A DNA stretch of 64,000 nucleotides from Acidovorax sp. sif1233 (lineage in GTDB: Bacteria > Pseudomonadota > Gammaproteobacteria > Burkholderiales > Burkholderiaceae_C): positions 744,001 to 808,000 of the forward strand of contig NZ_JAHUWZ010000002.1 of NCBI RefSeq assembly GCF_019218755.1, read 5' to 3'. The position numbers and the translations under genes are program-made. This document shows positions 1 through 8,324 of the stretch, piece by piece. Below the pieces are notes generated by a model. That model did not search any database, was not told the DNA's origin, and was given only the letters and a program-made list of their open reading frames with translations. How positions within the stretch are numbered: the first letter of the stretch is position 1; the number at the start of each line of letters is the position of its first letter.

Positions 1-27
1 TTCAAAGTCGTCGGATTGCAGGTTCAT
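1..27 (-). CDS. hscB: HscB co-chaperone, first nine codons only (partial)
   Basis: Nine codons starting from an ATG at 27 read MNLQSDDFE, which resembles the N-terminus of betaproteobacterial HscB. HscB is the J-domain co-chaperone that delivers IscU to the HscA chaperone for Fe-S cluster transfer. The position directly downstream of iscRSUA on the same strand is the usual place for hscB. The rest lies outside the window, so the call rests on nine residues and on synteny. No strong ribosome binding site is visible upstream. Confidence 0.55.
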
Positions 28-53
28 GCACAGGTCGCGAGGTGCGGGTCAAC

Positions 54-89
54 AAAAAACCGCCAGCACGGAGAGCGCGTTGGCGGTTT
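54..89 (-). terminator. Intrinsic terminator after iscA
   Basis: Perfect 9-bp stem, AAACCGCCA (57-65) pairing with TGGCGGTTT (81-89), around a 15-nt loop. On the minus strand it is followed by a run of six T. It lies 24 nt beyond the iscA stop and before the hscB start. It should stop or attenuate iscRSUA transcripts before the chaperone genes. Confidence 0.8.
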
Positions 90-113
90 CACGAAAAAAG
101 CGTCGGCAGGCGC

Positions 114-437
114 TCAAACGCGGAAGCTCTCTCCGCAACCGCAGCGGTCCCGCTCGTTGGGGTTGTTGAACTTGAAGCCTTCATTGAGGCCTTCGCGCAC
201 GAAGTCGAGTTCGGTACCGTCGATATAGGCCAGGCTCTTGGGATCGATCAGCACCTTGACGCCGTGGTTTTCAAACACGATGTCTTCGGGCTCGGAATCG
301 TCCACATACTCCAGCTTGTAGGCAAGCCCCGAACAGCCGGTCGTCTTGACACCCAGGCGCACCCCCAGCCCCTTGCCGCGCCGGGCAAGATAGCGGTTGA
401 CGTGCCGGGCAGCGGCTTCTGTCAGCGTAATGGCCAT
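114..437 (-). CDS. iscA: IscA, A-type iron-sulfur cluster carrier
   Basis: This 107-residue A-type carrier receives Fe-S clusters made on IscU and passes them to apo-enzymes in the cytoplasm. The three ligand cysteines fall at the family positions: Cys35 (TTGCSG) and Cys99 and Cys101 in the C-terminal CGCGESF motif. The ATG at 437 gives the normal family length; an in-frame GTG nine bases upstream is possible but less likely. It is the last gene before a terminator and lies 9 nt after iscU, so it is translated from the isc operon message. Confidence 0.95.
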   Translation of the reverse strand: MAITLTEAAARHVNRYLARRGKGLGVRLGVKTTGCSGLAYKLEYVDDSEPEDIVFENHGVKVLIDPKSLAYIDGTELDFVREGLNEGFKFNNPNERDRCGCGESFRV

Positions 438-446
438 ATCTCTCAC

Positions 447-848
447 TCAAGCAGCGGTGGCGGCTGCCGCGTGCTTGGTCTTGTAGTCGAGCACGGCGGC
501 CTTGATGGCGTCTTCCGCCAGGATGGAGCAGTGGATCTTGACGGGCGGCAGGGCCAGCTCCTCGGCGATCTCGCTGTTTTTCAGCGCCGCTGCTTCATCC
601 AGCGTCTTGCCCTTGACCCATTCGGTCACCAGCGACGAGGAGGCAATGGCGGAGCCGCAACCGTAGGTCTTGAAACGCGCATCCTCGATCACGCCGGTTT
701 CGGGGTTCACCTTGATCTGCAGCTTCATCACGTCGCCGCAGGCAGGCGCACCCACCATGCCGGTGCCCACCGAATCGTCGCCCTTGTCGAACGAACCCAC
801 GTTGCGGGGGTTTTCGTAATGGTCAACCACTTTGTCTGAGTAAGCCAT
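447..848 (-). CDS. iscU: IscU, Fe-S cluster assembly scaffold
   Basis: Scaffold on which the sulfur from IscS and iron are assembled into a 2Fe-2S cluster. The conserved cysteines are visible at Cys37 (ACGDV), Cys64 (YGCGS) and Cys107 (HCS). The LPPVK motif recognised by the chaperone HscA is at residues 100-104. Length is 133 residues, normal apart from a short Ala-rich tail. It sits between iscS (36 nt upstream) and iscA in the minus-strand isc operon. Confidence 0.97.
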   Translation of the reverse strand: MAYSDKVVDHYENPRNVGSFDKGDDSVGTGMVGAPACGDVMKLQIKVNPETGVIEDARFKTYGCGSAIASSSLVTEWVKGKTLDEAAALKNSEIAEELALPPVKIHCSILAEDAIKAAVLDYKTKHAAAATAA

Positions 849-884
849 GATGTGTACCTCTTCAATTCTTCGAAATTCCGGGAT

Positions 885-2105
885 TCAGTGCGCAGCCCAC
901 TGGATGGTGCTGATGTCGATGCCGTCCTTGTACATCTCCCACAGCGGGCTCAGCTCACGCAGGCGAGCCACGTTCTCGCGGATGGTGGAGATCGCGTAAT
1001 CGATCTCTTCCTCGGTCGTGAAGCGGCCAATGGTCATGCGCAGGCTGCTGTGCGCCAGTTCGTCGCTGCGGCCCAGGGCGCGCAGCACATAGCTGGGTTC
1101 CAGGCTGGCGGACGTGCAGGCCGAACCCGACGACACGGCCAGGCCCTTGATGCCCATGATGAGCGATTCACCTTCCACGAAGTTGAAGCTCATGTTCAGG
1201 TTCTGCGGCACGCGGCGCTCCATGCTGCCGTTGATGAACACCTGCTCGATGTCCTTCAGGCCATCGAGCAGACGCTGCTGCAGCGCGTGCGCCTTGGCGT
1301 TGGACTCGGCCATTTCTTCCTTGGCGATGCGGAAGGCCTCGCCCATGCCCACGATCTGGTGCGTGGGCAAGGTGCCCGAGCGCATGCCGCGCTCGTGGCC
1401 GCCGCCGTGCATCTGTGCTTCCAGCCGAACGCGGGGCTTGCGGCGCACATACAGCGCGCCCACGCCCTTGGGGCCGTAGGTCTTGTGCGCGGTCATGCTC
1501 ATCAGGTCGATGGGCAGGGTGTTCATGTCGATTTCGACGCGGCCCGTGGCCTGCGCGGCATCCACGTGCAGCAGGATGCCCTTTTCCCGGCACAGCGCGC
1601 CAATGGCGGGAATGTCCTGGATCACCCCGATCTCGTTGTTCACGAACAGGATGCTGATCAGCACGGTGTCGGGGCGGATGGCGGCCTTCAGGGCGTCCAT
1701 ATTGACCAGGCCGTCTTCCTGGACGTCCAGGTAGGTGGCCTCGAAGCCCTGGCGCTCCAGCTCGCGCATGGTGTCCAGCACGGCCTTGTGCTCGGTCTTG
1801 AGCGTGATGAGGTGCTTGCCCTTGCCCTTGTAGAACTGCGCGGCGCCCTTCAAGGCCAGGTTGATGGACTCCGTGGCGCCGCTGGTCCAGACGATTTCAC
1901 GCGGATCCGCACCAATCAGATCCGCCACCTGCACGCGCGCCTTCTCGACAGCTTCCTCCGCCTCCCAGCCCCAGGCGTGGCTGCGCGATGCCGGGTTGCC
2001 GAAGTGCTCGCGCAACCAGGGAATCATGGCGTCCACCACGCGGGGGTCCACCGGGGTCGTGGCGCCGTAGTCGAGATAGATGGGGAAGTGCGGGGTCATG
2101 TCCAT
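885..2105 (-). CDS. iscS: IscS cysteine desulfurase
   Basis: PLP-dependent desulfurase that removes sulfur from cysteine as a persulfide for IscU and for tRNA thiolation. The PLP lysine is Lys208 in the [10 protein letters not shown] motif. The mobile-loop catalytic cysteine is Cys330 in [10 protein letters not shown]. At 406 residues it matches the family. It is separated from iscR by 113 nt holding a stable hairpin (2181-2206), so its level relative to iscR may be set after transcription. Confidence 0.97.
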   Translation of the reverse strand: MDMTPHFPIYLDYGATTPVDPRVVDAMIPWLREHFGNPASRSHAWGWEAEEAVEKARVQVADLIGADPREIVWTSGATESINLALKGAAQFYKGKGKHLITLKTEHKAVLDTMRELERQGFEATYLDVQEDGLVNMDALKAAIRPDTVLISILFVNNEIGVIQDIPAIGALCREKGILLHVDAAQATGRVEIDMNTLPIDLMSMTAHKTYGPKGVGALYVRRKPRVRLEAQMHGGGHERGMRSGTLPTHQIVGMGEAFRIAKEEMAESNAKAHALQQRLLDGLKDIEQVFINGSMERRVPQNLNMSFNFVEGESLIMGIKGLAVSSGSACTSASLEPSYVLRALGRSDELAHSSLRMTIGRFTTEEEIDYAISTIRENVARLRELSPLWEMYKDGIDISTIQWAAH

Positions 2106-2180
2106 GGCTGGCTCAGTGATAGTTGCTGGCTGGCAAGCTAAAAATAAGAAACGAAACGATGCTTGAAAACTCGTTCAGGG

Positions 2181-2206
2181 CGCTGCCGACCCCAGGGCCG
2201 GCAGCG
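2181..2206. other. Hairpin in the iscR-iscS spacer
   Basis: Perfect 8-bp GC-rich stem, CGCTGCCG (2181-2188) with CGGCAGCG (2199-2206), and a 10-nt loop. It lies 12 nt beyond the iscR stop in the direction of transcription. No T tract follows directly, so it is more likely an mRNA processing or stability element, or a weak attenuator, than a full terminator. Function is inferred. Confidence 0.5.
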
Positions 2207-2218
2207 GAGCCCCGGGTA

Positions 2219-2755
2219 TCAGGATTTCGCGAAGACGTTGCCCAGTGCGAACACCGAATTGGGCGCGTTGACGCGGATGGGCTTGACCACCGGGGTCGTC
2301 GAAATCGCCCGGCGCACCACCGGCTTGTCTTCGATCTGCACGCCCTTGGCCAGCTGTTCATCCACCAGCTTTTGCAGCGTGACGGAATCGAGGAACTCCA
2401 CCATGCGCTGGTTGAGCGATGCCCACAACTCGTGCGTCATGCAGCGGCCCGCTTCGCCCAGGCAGTTTTCCTTGCCGCCGCATTGCGTGGCATCAATGGG
2501 TTCGTCCACCGAAACGATGATGTCCGCCACCGTGATATCGCCTGCCTTGCGGGCCAACGTGTAGCCGCCGCCAGGACCACGGGTAGACTCGACCAGTTCG
2601 TGGCGGCGCAGCTTGCCAAAAAGCTGCTCCAGGTACGACAGCGAAATCTGCTGGCGCTGGCTGATCGCGGCCAGCGTGACGGGACCATTGTTCTGGCGCA
2701 GGGCCAGGTCAATCATGGCGGTGACCGCAAACCGGCCTTTGGTTGTGAGACGCAT
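2219..2755 (-). CDS. iscR: IscR, Fe-S sensing Rrf2-family repressor
   Basis: Rrf2-family regulator that binds a 2Fe-2S cluster and represses the isc operon when clusters are plentiful. The N-terminal winged helix (residues about 1-60) starts MRLTTKGRFAV. The cluster ligands are Cys92, Cys98 and Cys105. Length is 178 residues, slightly longer than the Escherichia coli protein. As first gene of iscRSUA it should regulate its own promoter, and a matching site is visible at 2885-2909. Confidence 0.96.
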   Translation of the reverse strand: MRLTTKGRFAVTAMIDLALRQNNGPVTLAAISQRQQISLSYLEQLFGKLRRHELVESTRGPGGGYTLARKAGDITVADIIVSVDEPIDATQCGGKENCLGEAGRCMTHELWASLNQRMVEFLDSVTLQKLVDEQLAKGVQIEDKPVVRRAISTTPVVKPIRVNAPNSVFALGNVFAKS

Positions 2756-2884
2756 CGCAAGCTCCTTGTGCTAAGGCTTGTTCGTTGTAGAAACCGCCTT
2801 CGCTGGCTGATGGCCAGCAAGGCACCGTCTCCGCCCCTTACTCCGCACAGTTGCCTGGCACGGAGCCCTTCATCGCTGGGCTTT

Positions 2885-2910
2885 TTTCTTGAGTATTTTG
2901 TGCAAGTATA
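2885..2910 (-). promoter_or_regulatory. Probable isc promoter with IscR type-1 site
   Basis: Read on the minus strand, a 25-base stretch starts ATACTTG and carries ACTCAAG in its second half. This resembles the IscR type-1 site as I remember it for betaproteobacterial isc promoters. It overlaps a -10-like TATACT (2905-2910), the arrangement expected for repression. No convincing -35 was found. A leader of roughly 140 nt would precede iscR and contains a small hairpin (2812-2828). A second, weaker IscR-like stretch lies just upstream, around 2915-2940. Confidence 0.55.
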
Positions 2911-2998
2911 ACACAAATCCCTATCGAATTTGTCGGGTTAAAAAACCAACCGGTCGTCATTTGACCTGTGGTGTATTCGCCCGGTCTTCGACATGCCC

Positions 2999-5089
2999 TC
3001 ACAAGGCCACCGAATCGCTGCCATGCGCGCCAAATGCCTGGTCCTTGAGACGCGTGAGCTGGTCGCGCACCCGGGCAGCCTGCTCGAATTCCAGGTTGCG
3101 CGCATGCTCGAGCATGAGCTTTTCGAGCCGCTTGATTTCGCGCGCCACATCCTTTTCGGACATGTCCTCCACCTTGGCGCGCTGCATGGCTTCCTGCTCC
3201 AGCCGCTCGGCGTCCTTACCGGCTTTCTCGCTGTAGACGCCGTCAATCAGGTCTCTTACCCGCTTGACAATGCTGCGCGGAGTGATTCCGTGGGCCTCGT
3301 TGTGTGCGATCTGTTTGATGCGGCGGCGTTCCGTCTCGCCCATGGCTTTTTTCATGGAATCGGTGATGCGGTCGGCATACAGGATGGCCCGCCCGTTCAG
3401 ATTCCGCGCCGCGCGGCCAATGGTCTGGATGAGGCTGCGCTCGGCCCGCAGGAAGCCCTCCTTGTCGGCATCCAGGATGGCCACGAGGGACACCTCGGGA
3501 ATGTCGAGCCCCTCGCGCAGCAGGTTGATCCCCACCAGCACGTCAAACGCGCCCAGGCGCAGGTCGCGGATGATCTCCACGCGCTCGACCGTGTCCACGT
3601 CGCTGTGCAGGTAGCGGACCTTCACACCGTTGTCCGTCAGGTAGTCGGTGAGCTGCTCCGCCATGCGCTTGGTCAACGTGGTAATGAGTACACGTTCGCG
3701 CTTTTCCACACGAATGCGTATTTCCTGCAGCACATCATCCACCTGATGGGTGGCGGGCCGCACCTCCACTTCGGGGTCCACCAGGCCGGTGGGCCGCACC
3801 ACCTGGTCGACGATCTGGCCGGAGTGGGTGCGCTCGTAGTCTGCCGGCGTGGCGGTGACAAAGATCACCTGCCGCATGCGCTGCTCGAACTCCTCGAACT
3901 TGAGCGGGCGGTTGTCCAGCGCCGACGGCAGGCGAAAGCCGTATTCGACCAGCGTGGTCTTGCGCGAGCGGTCGCCGCTGTACATGGCATTGAGCTGGCC
4001 GATCATCTGGTGGCTCTCGTCCAGGAACATCAGCGCGTCCTTGGGCATGTAGTCGGTCAGCGTGCTGGGCGGATCGCCCGGCGCGGCGCCCGACAGGTGG
4101 CGCGTGTAGTTCTCGATGCCCTTGCAGTGCCCTACTTCGCTGAGCATCTCCAGGTCGAAGCGCGTGCGCTGCTCCAGGCGCTGCGCCTCCACCAGCTTGC
4201 CATCGGCCAGCAACTGCTTGAGGCGCTCGGCCAGTTCGAGCTTGATGGTCTCCACGGCGGCCAGCACCTTGTCGCGCGGCGTCACGTAGTGGCTGCTCGG
4301 GTAGACCGTGAAGCGCGGGATCTTCTGCTTGACGCGGCCGGTGAGCGGATCGAACAGCTGCAGGCTCTCCACTTCGTCATCGAACAGCTCGATGCGGATG
4401 GCCAGCTCCGAATGCTCGGCCGGGAACACGTCGATGGTGTCGCCCCGCACGCGGAACTTGCCGCGTGAAAAGTCCGCCTCGTTGCGCTGGTACTGCATGC
4501 GGATCAGCTGGGCGATCACGTCGCGCTGGCCCAGCTTGTCGCCGGTGCGCAAAGTCATCACCATGCGGTGGTAACTCTCGGGTTCGCCGATGCCATAGAT
4601 GGCCGACACCGTGGCCACGATGACCACGTCGGTTCGCTCCATCAGGCTCTTGGTGCACGACAGGCGCATCTGCTCGATGTGCTCGTTGATGGCGCTGTCC
4701 TTCTCGATGAACAGGTCGCGCTGGGGCACATAGGCCTCGGGCTGGTAGTAGTCGTAGTAGCTCACGAAGTACTCCACGGCGTTCTTGGGGAAGAACTCGC
4801 GGAACTCGCTGTACAGCTGCGCGGCCAGGGTCTTGTTGGGCGCGAACACGATGGCCGGGCGCCCCATGCGGGCAATGACGTTGGCCATGGTGAAGGTCTT
4901 GCCCGAGCCCGTCACCCCGAGCAGGGTCTGGAAGGCCTCGCCATCGCGCAGTCCTTCCACCAGCTTGTTGATGGCCTCCGGCTGGTCTCCCGCCGGCGGA
5001 TAGGGCTGGAACAATTCAAAGGGGGAATCGGGGAAACGGACGAATTCGCCGTCTTGCTTTTCCGTTATGACCTGTGTGATATCCGGCAT
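2999..5089 (-). CDS. uvrB: UvrB, excision nuclease helicase subunit
   Basis: Damage-verifying subunit of the UvrABC nucleotide excision repair nuclease. Visible features are the Walker A motif GVTGSGKT (residues about 58-65), the beta-hairpin segment [15 protein letters not shown], the LDESHQ box, helicase motifs including QTIGRAARN, and a C-terminal UVR motif that contacts UvrC. The ATG at 5089 gives 696 residues; an in-frame TTG at 5101 is an alternative start. No LexA-like CTGT-N8-ACAG box was found in the 105 bp between this gene and the divergent aminotransferase. Confidence 0.97.
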   Translation of the reverse strand: MPDITQVITEKQDGEFVRFPDSPFELFQPYPPAGDQPEAINKLVEGLRDGEAFQTLLGVTGSGKTFTMANVIARMGRPAIVFAPNKTLAAQLYSEFREFFPKNAVEYFVSYYDYYQPEAYVPQRDLFIEKDSAINEHIEQMRLSCTKSLMERTDVVIVATVSAIYGIGEPESYHRMVMTLRTGDKLGQRDVIAQLIRMQYQRNEADFSRGKFRVRGDTIDVFPAEHSELAIRIELFDDEVESLQLFDPLTGRVKQKIPRFTVYPSSHYVTPRDKVLAAVETIKLELAERLKQLLADGKLVEAQRLEQRTRFDLEMLSEVGHCKGIENYTRHLSGAAPGDPPSTLTDYMPKDALMFLDESHQMIGQLNAMYSGDRSRKTTLVEYGFRLPSALDNRPLKFEEFEQRMRQVIFVTATPADYERTHSGQIVDQVVRPTGLVDPEVEVRPATHQVDDVLQEIRIRVEKRERVLITTLTKRMAEQLTDYLTDNGVKVRYLHSDVDTVERVEIIRDLRLGAFDVLVGINLLREGLDIPEVSLVAILDADKEGFLRAERSLIQTIGRAARNLNGRAILYADRITDSMKKAMGETERRRIKQIAHNEAHGITPRSIVKRVRDLIDGVYSEKAGKDAERLEQEAMQRAKVEDMSEKDVAREIKRLEKLMLEHARNLEFEQAARVRDQLTRLKDQAFGAHGSDSVAL

Positions 5090-5194
5090 GGGTGCAGTCA
5101 ACGAGTGGGAGGGGCAGGCCGTTAAAATCGGCGGAACCCGGCACAGTACACCACGCCCGGATTCTTCGCTACTGACAACCTTTCAAGGATTTTC

Positions 5195-6391
5195 ATGTCT
5201 CTTTTCACCGCCGTCGAAATGGCCCCCCGCGACCCCATCCTGGGCCTCAACGAGCAATTCAACGCCGACACCAACCCCAACAAGGTCAACCTGGGCGTGG
5301 GCGTGTACTTCGACGACAACGGCAAGCTGCCCCTGCTGCAGTGCGTGCAGGCCGCGGAAAAGACCATGATGTCCACCCCCACGGCCCGTGGCTACCTGCC
5401 CATCGACGGCATCGTGGCCTATGACAACGCCGTCAAGAGCCTGGTGTTCGGTGCCGACAGCGAACCCGTGACCTCCGGCCGCGTGGCCACCGTGCAGGCC
5501 ATCGGCGGCACCGGTGGCCTCAAGATCGGCGCCGACTTCCTGAAGAAGGTCAGCCCCAATGCCAAGGTGCTGATCTCGGACCCCAGCTGGGAAAACCACC
5601 GCGCCCTGTTCACCAACGCCGGCTTCGAGGTCGATACCTACGCCTACTACGACGCTGCCAAGCGCGGCGTGAACTTCGAAGGTTTCCTGGCCAGCCTGAA
5701 CGCAGCCGCACCCGGCACCATCGTCGTGCTGCACGCCTGCTGCCACAACCCCACCGGCTACGACATCACGGCCGCCCAGTGGGACCAGGTGATCGCCGCC
5801 GTCAAGGCCAGGGGCCTGACGCCTTTCCTCGATATGGCCTACCAGGGCTTCGGCCACGGCATCGCGGAAGACGGCGCCGTGATCGGCAAGTTCGTGGCCG
5901 CCGGCCTGACCTTCTTTGTTTCCACCTCGTTCTCCAAGAGCTTCAGCCTGTACGGCGAGCGCGTGGGTGGCCTGTCCGTGCTGTGCACCGACAAGGAAGA
6001 AGCCTCCCGCGTGCTGAGCCAGCTCAAGATCGTCATCCGCACCAACTACTCCAACCCACCCATCCACGGTGGCGCGGTGGTGGCCGCGGTGCTGAACAAC
6101 CCCGAGCTGCGCGCGATGTGGGAAAAGGAACTGGCCGAAATGCGCGTGCGCATCAAGGCCATGCGCCAGAAGCTGGTCGATGGCCTCAAGGCCGCCGGTG
6201 TGAAGCAGGACATGAGCTTCATCACCACCCAGATCGGCATGTTCAGCTACTCGGGCCTGACCAAGGACCAGATGGTGCGCCTGCGCAATGAGTTCGGCGT
6301 GTACGGCACCGACACCGGCCGCATGTGCGTCGCAGCCCTGAACAGCAAGAACATCGACTACGTCTGCCAGGCGATCGCCAAAGTGATGTAA
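5195..6391 (+). CDS. Aromatic/aspartate aminotransferase (class I)
   Basis: PLP enzyme exchanging amino groups between aromatic or acidic amino acids and 2-oxoglutarate. The N-terminus (PRDPILGLNEQF), the segment HACCHNPTGYD, and the PLP lysine motif STSFSKSFSLYGERVG place it in the AspC/TyrB group, at the normal 398 residues. A good ribosome binding site (AAGGA) precedes the ATG. It is divergent from uvrB. TyrB-like specificity is favoured from relatives but AspC activity cannot be excluded. Confidence 0.9.
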   Translation: MSLFTAVEMAPRDPILGLNEQFNADTNPNKVNLGVGVYFDDNGKLPLLQCVQAAEKTMMSTPTARGYLPIDGIVAYDNAVKSLVFGADSEPVTSGRVATVQAIGGTGGLKIGADFLKKVSPNAKVLISDPSWENHRALFTNAGFEVDTYAYYDAAKRGVNFEGFLASLNAAAPGTIVVLHACCHNPTGYDITAAQWDQVIAAVKARGLTPFLDMAYQGFGHGIAEDGAVIGKFVAAGLTFFVSTSFSKSFSLYGERVGGLSVLCTDKEEASRVLSQLKIVIRTNYSNPPIHGGAVVAAVLNNPELRAMWEKELAEMRVRIKAMRQKLVDGLKAAGVKQDMSFITTQIGMFSYSGLTKDQMVRLRNEFGVYGTDTGRMCVAALNSKNIDYVCQAIAKVM

Positions 6392-6536
6392 CCCCCTGAG
6401 GCGCTGACGCGCCTTCCCCCTTCCTCTCGAATTGCTGCGCAATTCGGGAAGGGGGACGCAGCCAGCGCACGCAAGAGGAGCGCCGCTATGCAGCTTGGGC
6501 GGCCCTTGCGCGGCTACCTCGCATTGGCTGCGCTTG
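6392..6536. repeat. Comamonadaceae-type REP-like intergenic element with two hairpins
   Basis: Directly after the aminotransferase stop come two nested palindromes: GGCGC-TGAC-GCGCC (6400-6413), then a long stem in which the arm starting CCCCCTTCC at 6416 pairs with the arm ending GAAGGGGG at 6455, including CGAATTGC with GCAATTCG around a 3-nt loop. I recall closely similar segments downstream of many genes in Acidovorax-type genomes. It probably also ends the aminotransferase transcript. Only one copy is visible here. Confidence 0.6.
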
Positions 6537-6580
6537 TTCAAAGGACAGTGGCGATACGCAATTCGGTGAATACCCCCTTG

Positions 6581-7183
6581 ATGAACCCTGGCGCTGATCT
6601 TCAGAGCCGCTTTGTGAGCGAAGCGCTCCAGAACCCGTACAACGCGGTCCTTCTGGAGCGTTTGCCGCTTCTGGGCCTGCCGGATGCCTGGCTGGTGGCG
6701 GGCTGCCTGTTCCAGACGGTGTGGAACCTGCGCTCCGGCCTGGAGCCCACGGCGCGCATCAAGGACTACGACCTGTTCTATTTCGATGCGTCGGACCTGT
6801 CCGAAGCCGCCGAACAGGCCGTGCAAGCCCGCGTCACCGCCCTCTTTTCCGACCTGCCGATCACCGTGGAAGCCAAGAACCAGGCCCGGGTGCACCTCTG
6901 GTACGAACGCTGGTTCGGCTACCCGTATGCGCCGCTGCAATCGGCGCGCAACGGGATCGAGCGCTTTCTGGTGCCCTGCACCTGCGTGGGCTTGCAGCCT
7001 GCATCCGGCCCTGGCATGGAGGAGCCCACGCTGTACGCGCCCTATGGGCTTGAAGAGCTGTATGCCGGACTGATGCGCCCCAACCCGGCGTGCCCGCACC
7101 TTCCGCTGTTCCAGGCTAAGGCCGAAAGCTACCGCGAACGCTGGCCGTGGCTGACAGTCCGGGCGGATGACCTGCCGAGCTGA
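6581..7183 (+). CDS. Nucleotidyltransferase-like protein (COG3575/DUF925 type)
   Basis: A 200-residue protein from the ATG at 6581; an upstream ATG at 6488 lies inside the REP-like element and is disfavoured. The sequence LVAGCLFQTVWNLRSG followed by IKDYDLFYFD matches the nucleotidyltransferase-like family, with the two acidic residues in KDYDLFYFD as the expected metal-binding pair. The substrate of this family is not known to me. It stands alone between two plus/minus neighbours and ends just before a dispersed repeat. Confidence 0.75.
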   Translation: MNPGADLQSRFVSEALQNPYNAVLLERLPLLGLPDAWLVAGCLFQTVWNLRSGLEPTARIKDYDLFYFDASDLSEAAEQAVQARVTALFSDLPITVEAKNQARVHLWYERWFGYPYAPLQSARNGIERFLVPCTCVGLQPASGPGMEEPTLYAPYGLEELYAGLMRPNPACPHLPLFQAKAESYRERWPWLTVRADDLPS

Positions 7184-7200
7184 TCGGCGCCGCACAGGGT

Positions 7201-7257
7201 TTTCAAGTCATTTTGGCCTCTGGCGCTTGATCCATAAGCGCTACCAGCTATAAAAAT
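7201..7257 (-). repeat. Dispersed palindromic repeat, copy 1
   Basis: In reverse orientation: GCGCTTGATCCATAAGCGC forms a 6-bp stem with a 7-nt loop, flanked by TTTTGGCC on one side and AGCTATAAAAAT on the other. Order and spacing match the copies at 9954, 32951 and 37161. It lies between convergent genes and may act as a terminator. Confidence 0.7.
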
Positions 7258-7285
7258 AGAAGCAGACCACCACAGGGGGCGCCCA

Positions 7286-8209
7286 TCACCCCCACAGCAC
7301 CGACCGCATCGAGATCGACGCCGACTGGTAGCCCGTGTTGAAGAAACGGGGCATCTCGCTGGGCAACACGGCCCCCGCCGCATACAGCAGCGGCAGATAG
7401 TGCTCGTGCGTGGGGTGCGCCTGTTTGGCCACGGCGCCCAGTTTCTGGAAGTCCTGCAGGGCGCCCAGCTGGCCCTTCTTGATCTGCTCCTGCACCACGG
7501 CGTCGAACTCGGTGGCCCAGTCGTACGCCTCGTTGGCGGCCGTGCCACGGCGCGTGAGACGCAGGTTGTGCACCACGTTGCCGCTGCCCACGATCAGCAC
7601 GCCGCGCTCGCGCAGCGCCTTCAATTGCTGGCCCAGCGCGTAGTGTTCGGCCGGGGCGCGGCTGTAGTCCATGCTCAGCTGCAGCACGGGGATCTGCGCC
7701 TTGGGAAACATGGGCTTGAGCACCGACCAGGTGCCGTGGTCCAGGCCCCATTCACCTTCATCCACGCCCAATGCGCCGCCCGTCGCGGGCGACTTCAGTT
7801 CGGCCGCCAGGCTGCGCGCCACCTGCGGCGCACCGGGCGCGGGGTATTGCTGGTCGAACAGCGCCTGGGGAAAACCGCCGAAGTCGTGGATGGTCTTGGG
7901 ATGGGCCATGCCGGTCAGCTGCCAGCCGCCGCGCGTGAGCCAATGGGCCGACACACACAGGATGAGCTGCGGCTGCACGGCGCGCGCCGTCAACTCCGCG
8001 CCCATGGCCTGCCAGCTGCGGCGCCAGGCGTTGTCCTCGATGGCGTTCATGGGGCTGCCGTGGCCCACGAACAGCACCGGCATGCGGGGCGAGGGCTTGA
8101 GCGCCTGCAGCGCCGGCGCGGTGGCGGCGCTGCTCAGGGACGTGGTCATGAATGCTCCCGGAAAGGCGGCCAGGCCCGTGAGGGCGGCCAAAGAGGTTCT
8201 GCGTTGCAT
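7286..8209 (-). CDS. ygiD: 4,5-DOPA extradiol dioxygenase family protein (YgiD-like)
   Basis: Class III extradiol dioxygenase family, zinc- or iron-dependent, opening the ring of catechols such as DOPA. The motif MPVLFVGHGSPMNAI near residue 45 carries a metal-binding histidine, and later histidines occur in ILCVSAHWLTRGG and DHGTW, as in YgiD. The N-terminus (MQRRTSLAALTGLAAFPGAF) looks like a twin-arginine or secretory signal, so the protein may be exported. It is 307 residues, against about 260-270 for cytoplasmic relatives. The true start could also be an internal ATG at residue 21. Confidence 0.85.
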   Translation of the reverse strand: MQRRTSLAALTGLAAFPGAFMTTSLSSAATAPALQALKPSPRMPVLFVGHGSPMNAIEDNAWRRSWQAMGAELTARAVQPQLILCVSAHWLTRGGWQLTGMAHPKTIHDFGGFPQALFDQQYPAPGAPQVARSLAAELKSPATGGALGVDEGEWGLDHGTWSVLKPMFPKAQIPVLQLSMDYSRAPAEHYALGQQLKALRERGVLIVGSGNVVHNLRLTRRGTAANEAYDWATEFDAVVQEQIKKGQLGALQDFQKLGAVAKQAHPTHEHYLPLLYAAGAVLPSEMPRFFNTGYQSASISMRSVLWG

Positions 8210-8324
8210 GGGTCAGGGAGCGTAACAAATTATGTATAACGCAGGGAGTGAGCCCGCGCGCCCCCTGAAGTTCCGGCGCCGCGCCTTCCGTTCAAGACCA
8301 CGACACCGAGACAACCCCCAACCC

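Noticed and set aside
42-839. Long plus-strand open frame (265 codons) opposite iscA and iscU
   Set aside because: It is antisense to two certain genes, has no family resemblance and reflects the third-position GC bias of this DNA.
5183-7195. Very long minus-strand open frame (670 codons) opposite the aminotransferase
   Set aside because: Runs through the aminotransferase, a REP-like element and the next gene in antisense; composition is His/Gly/Val-rich shadow sequence without motifs.
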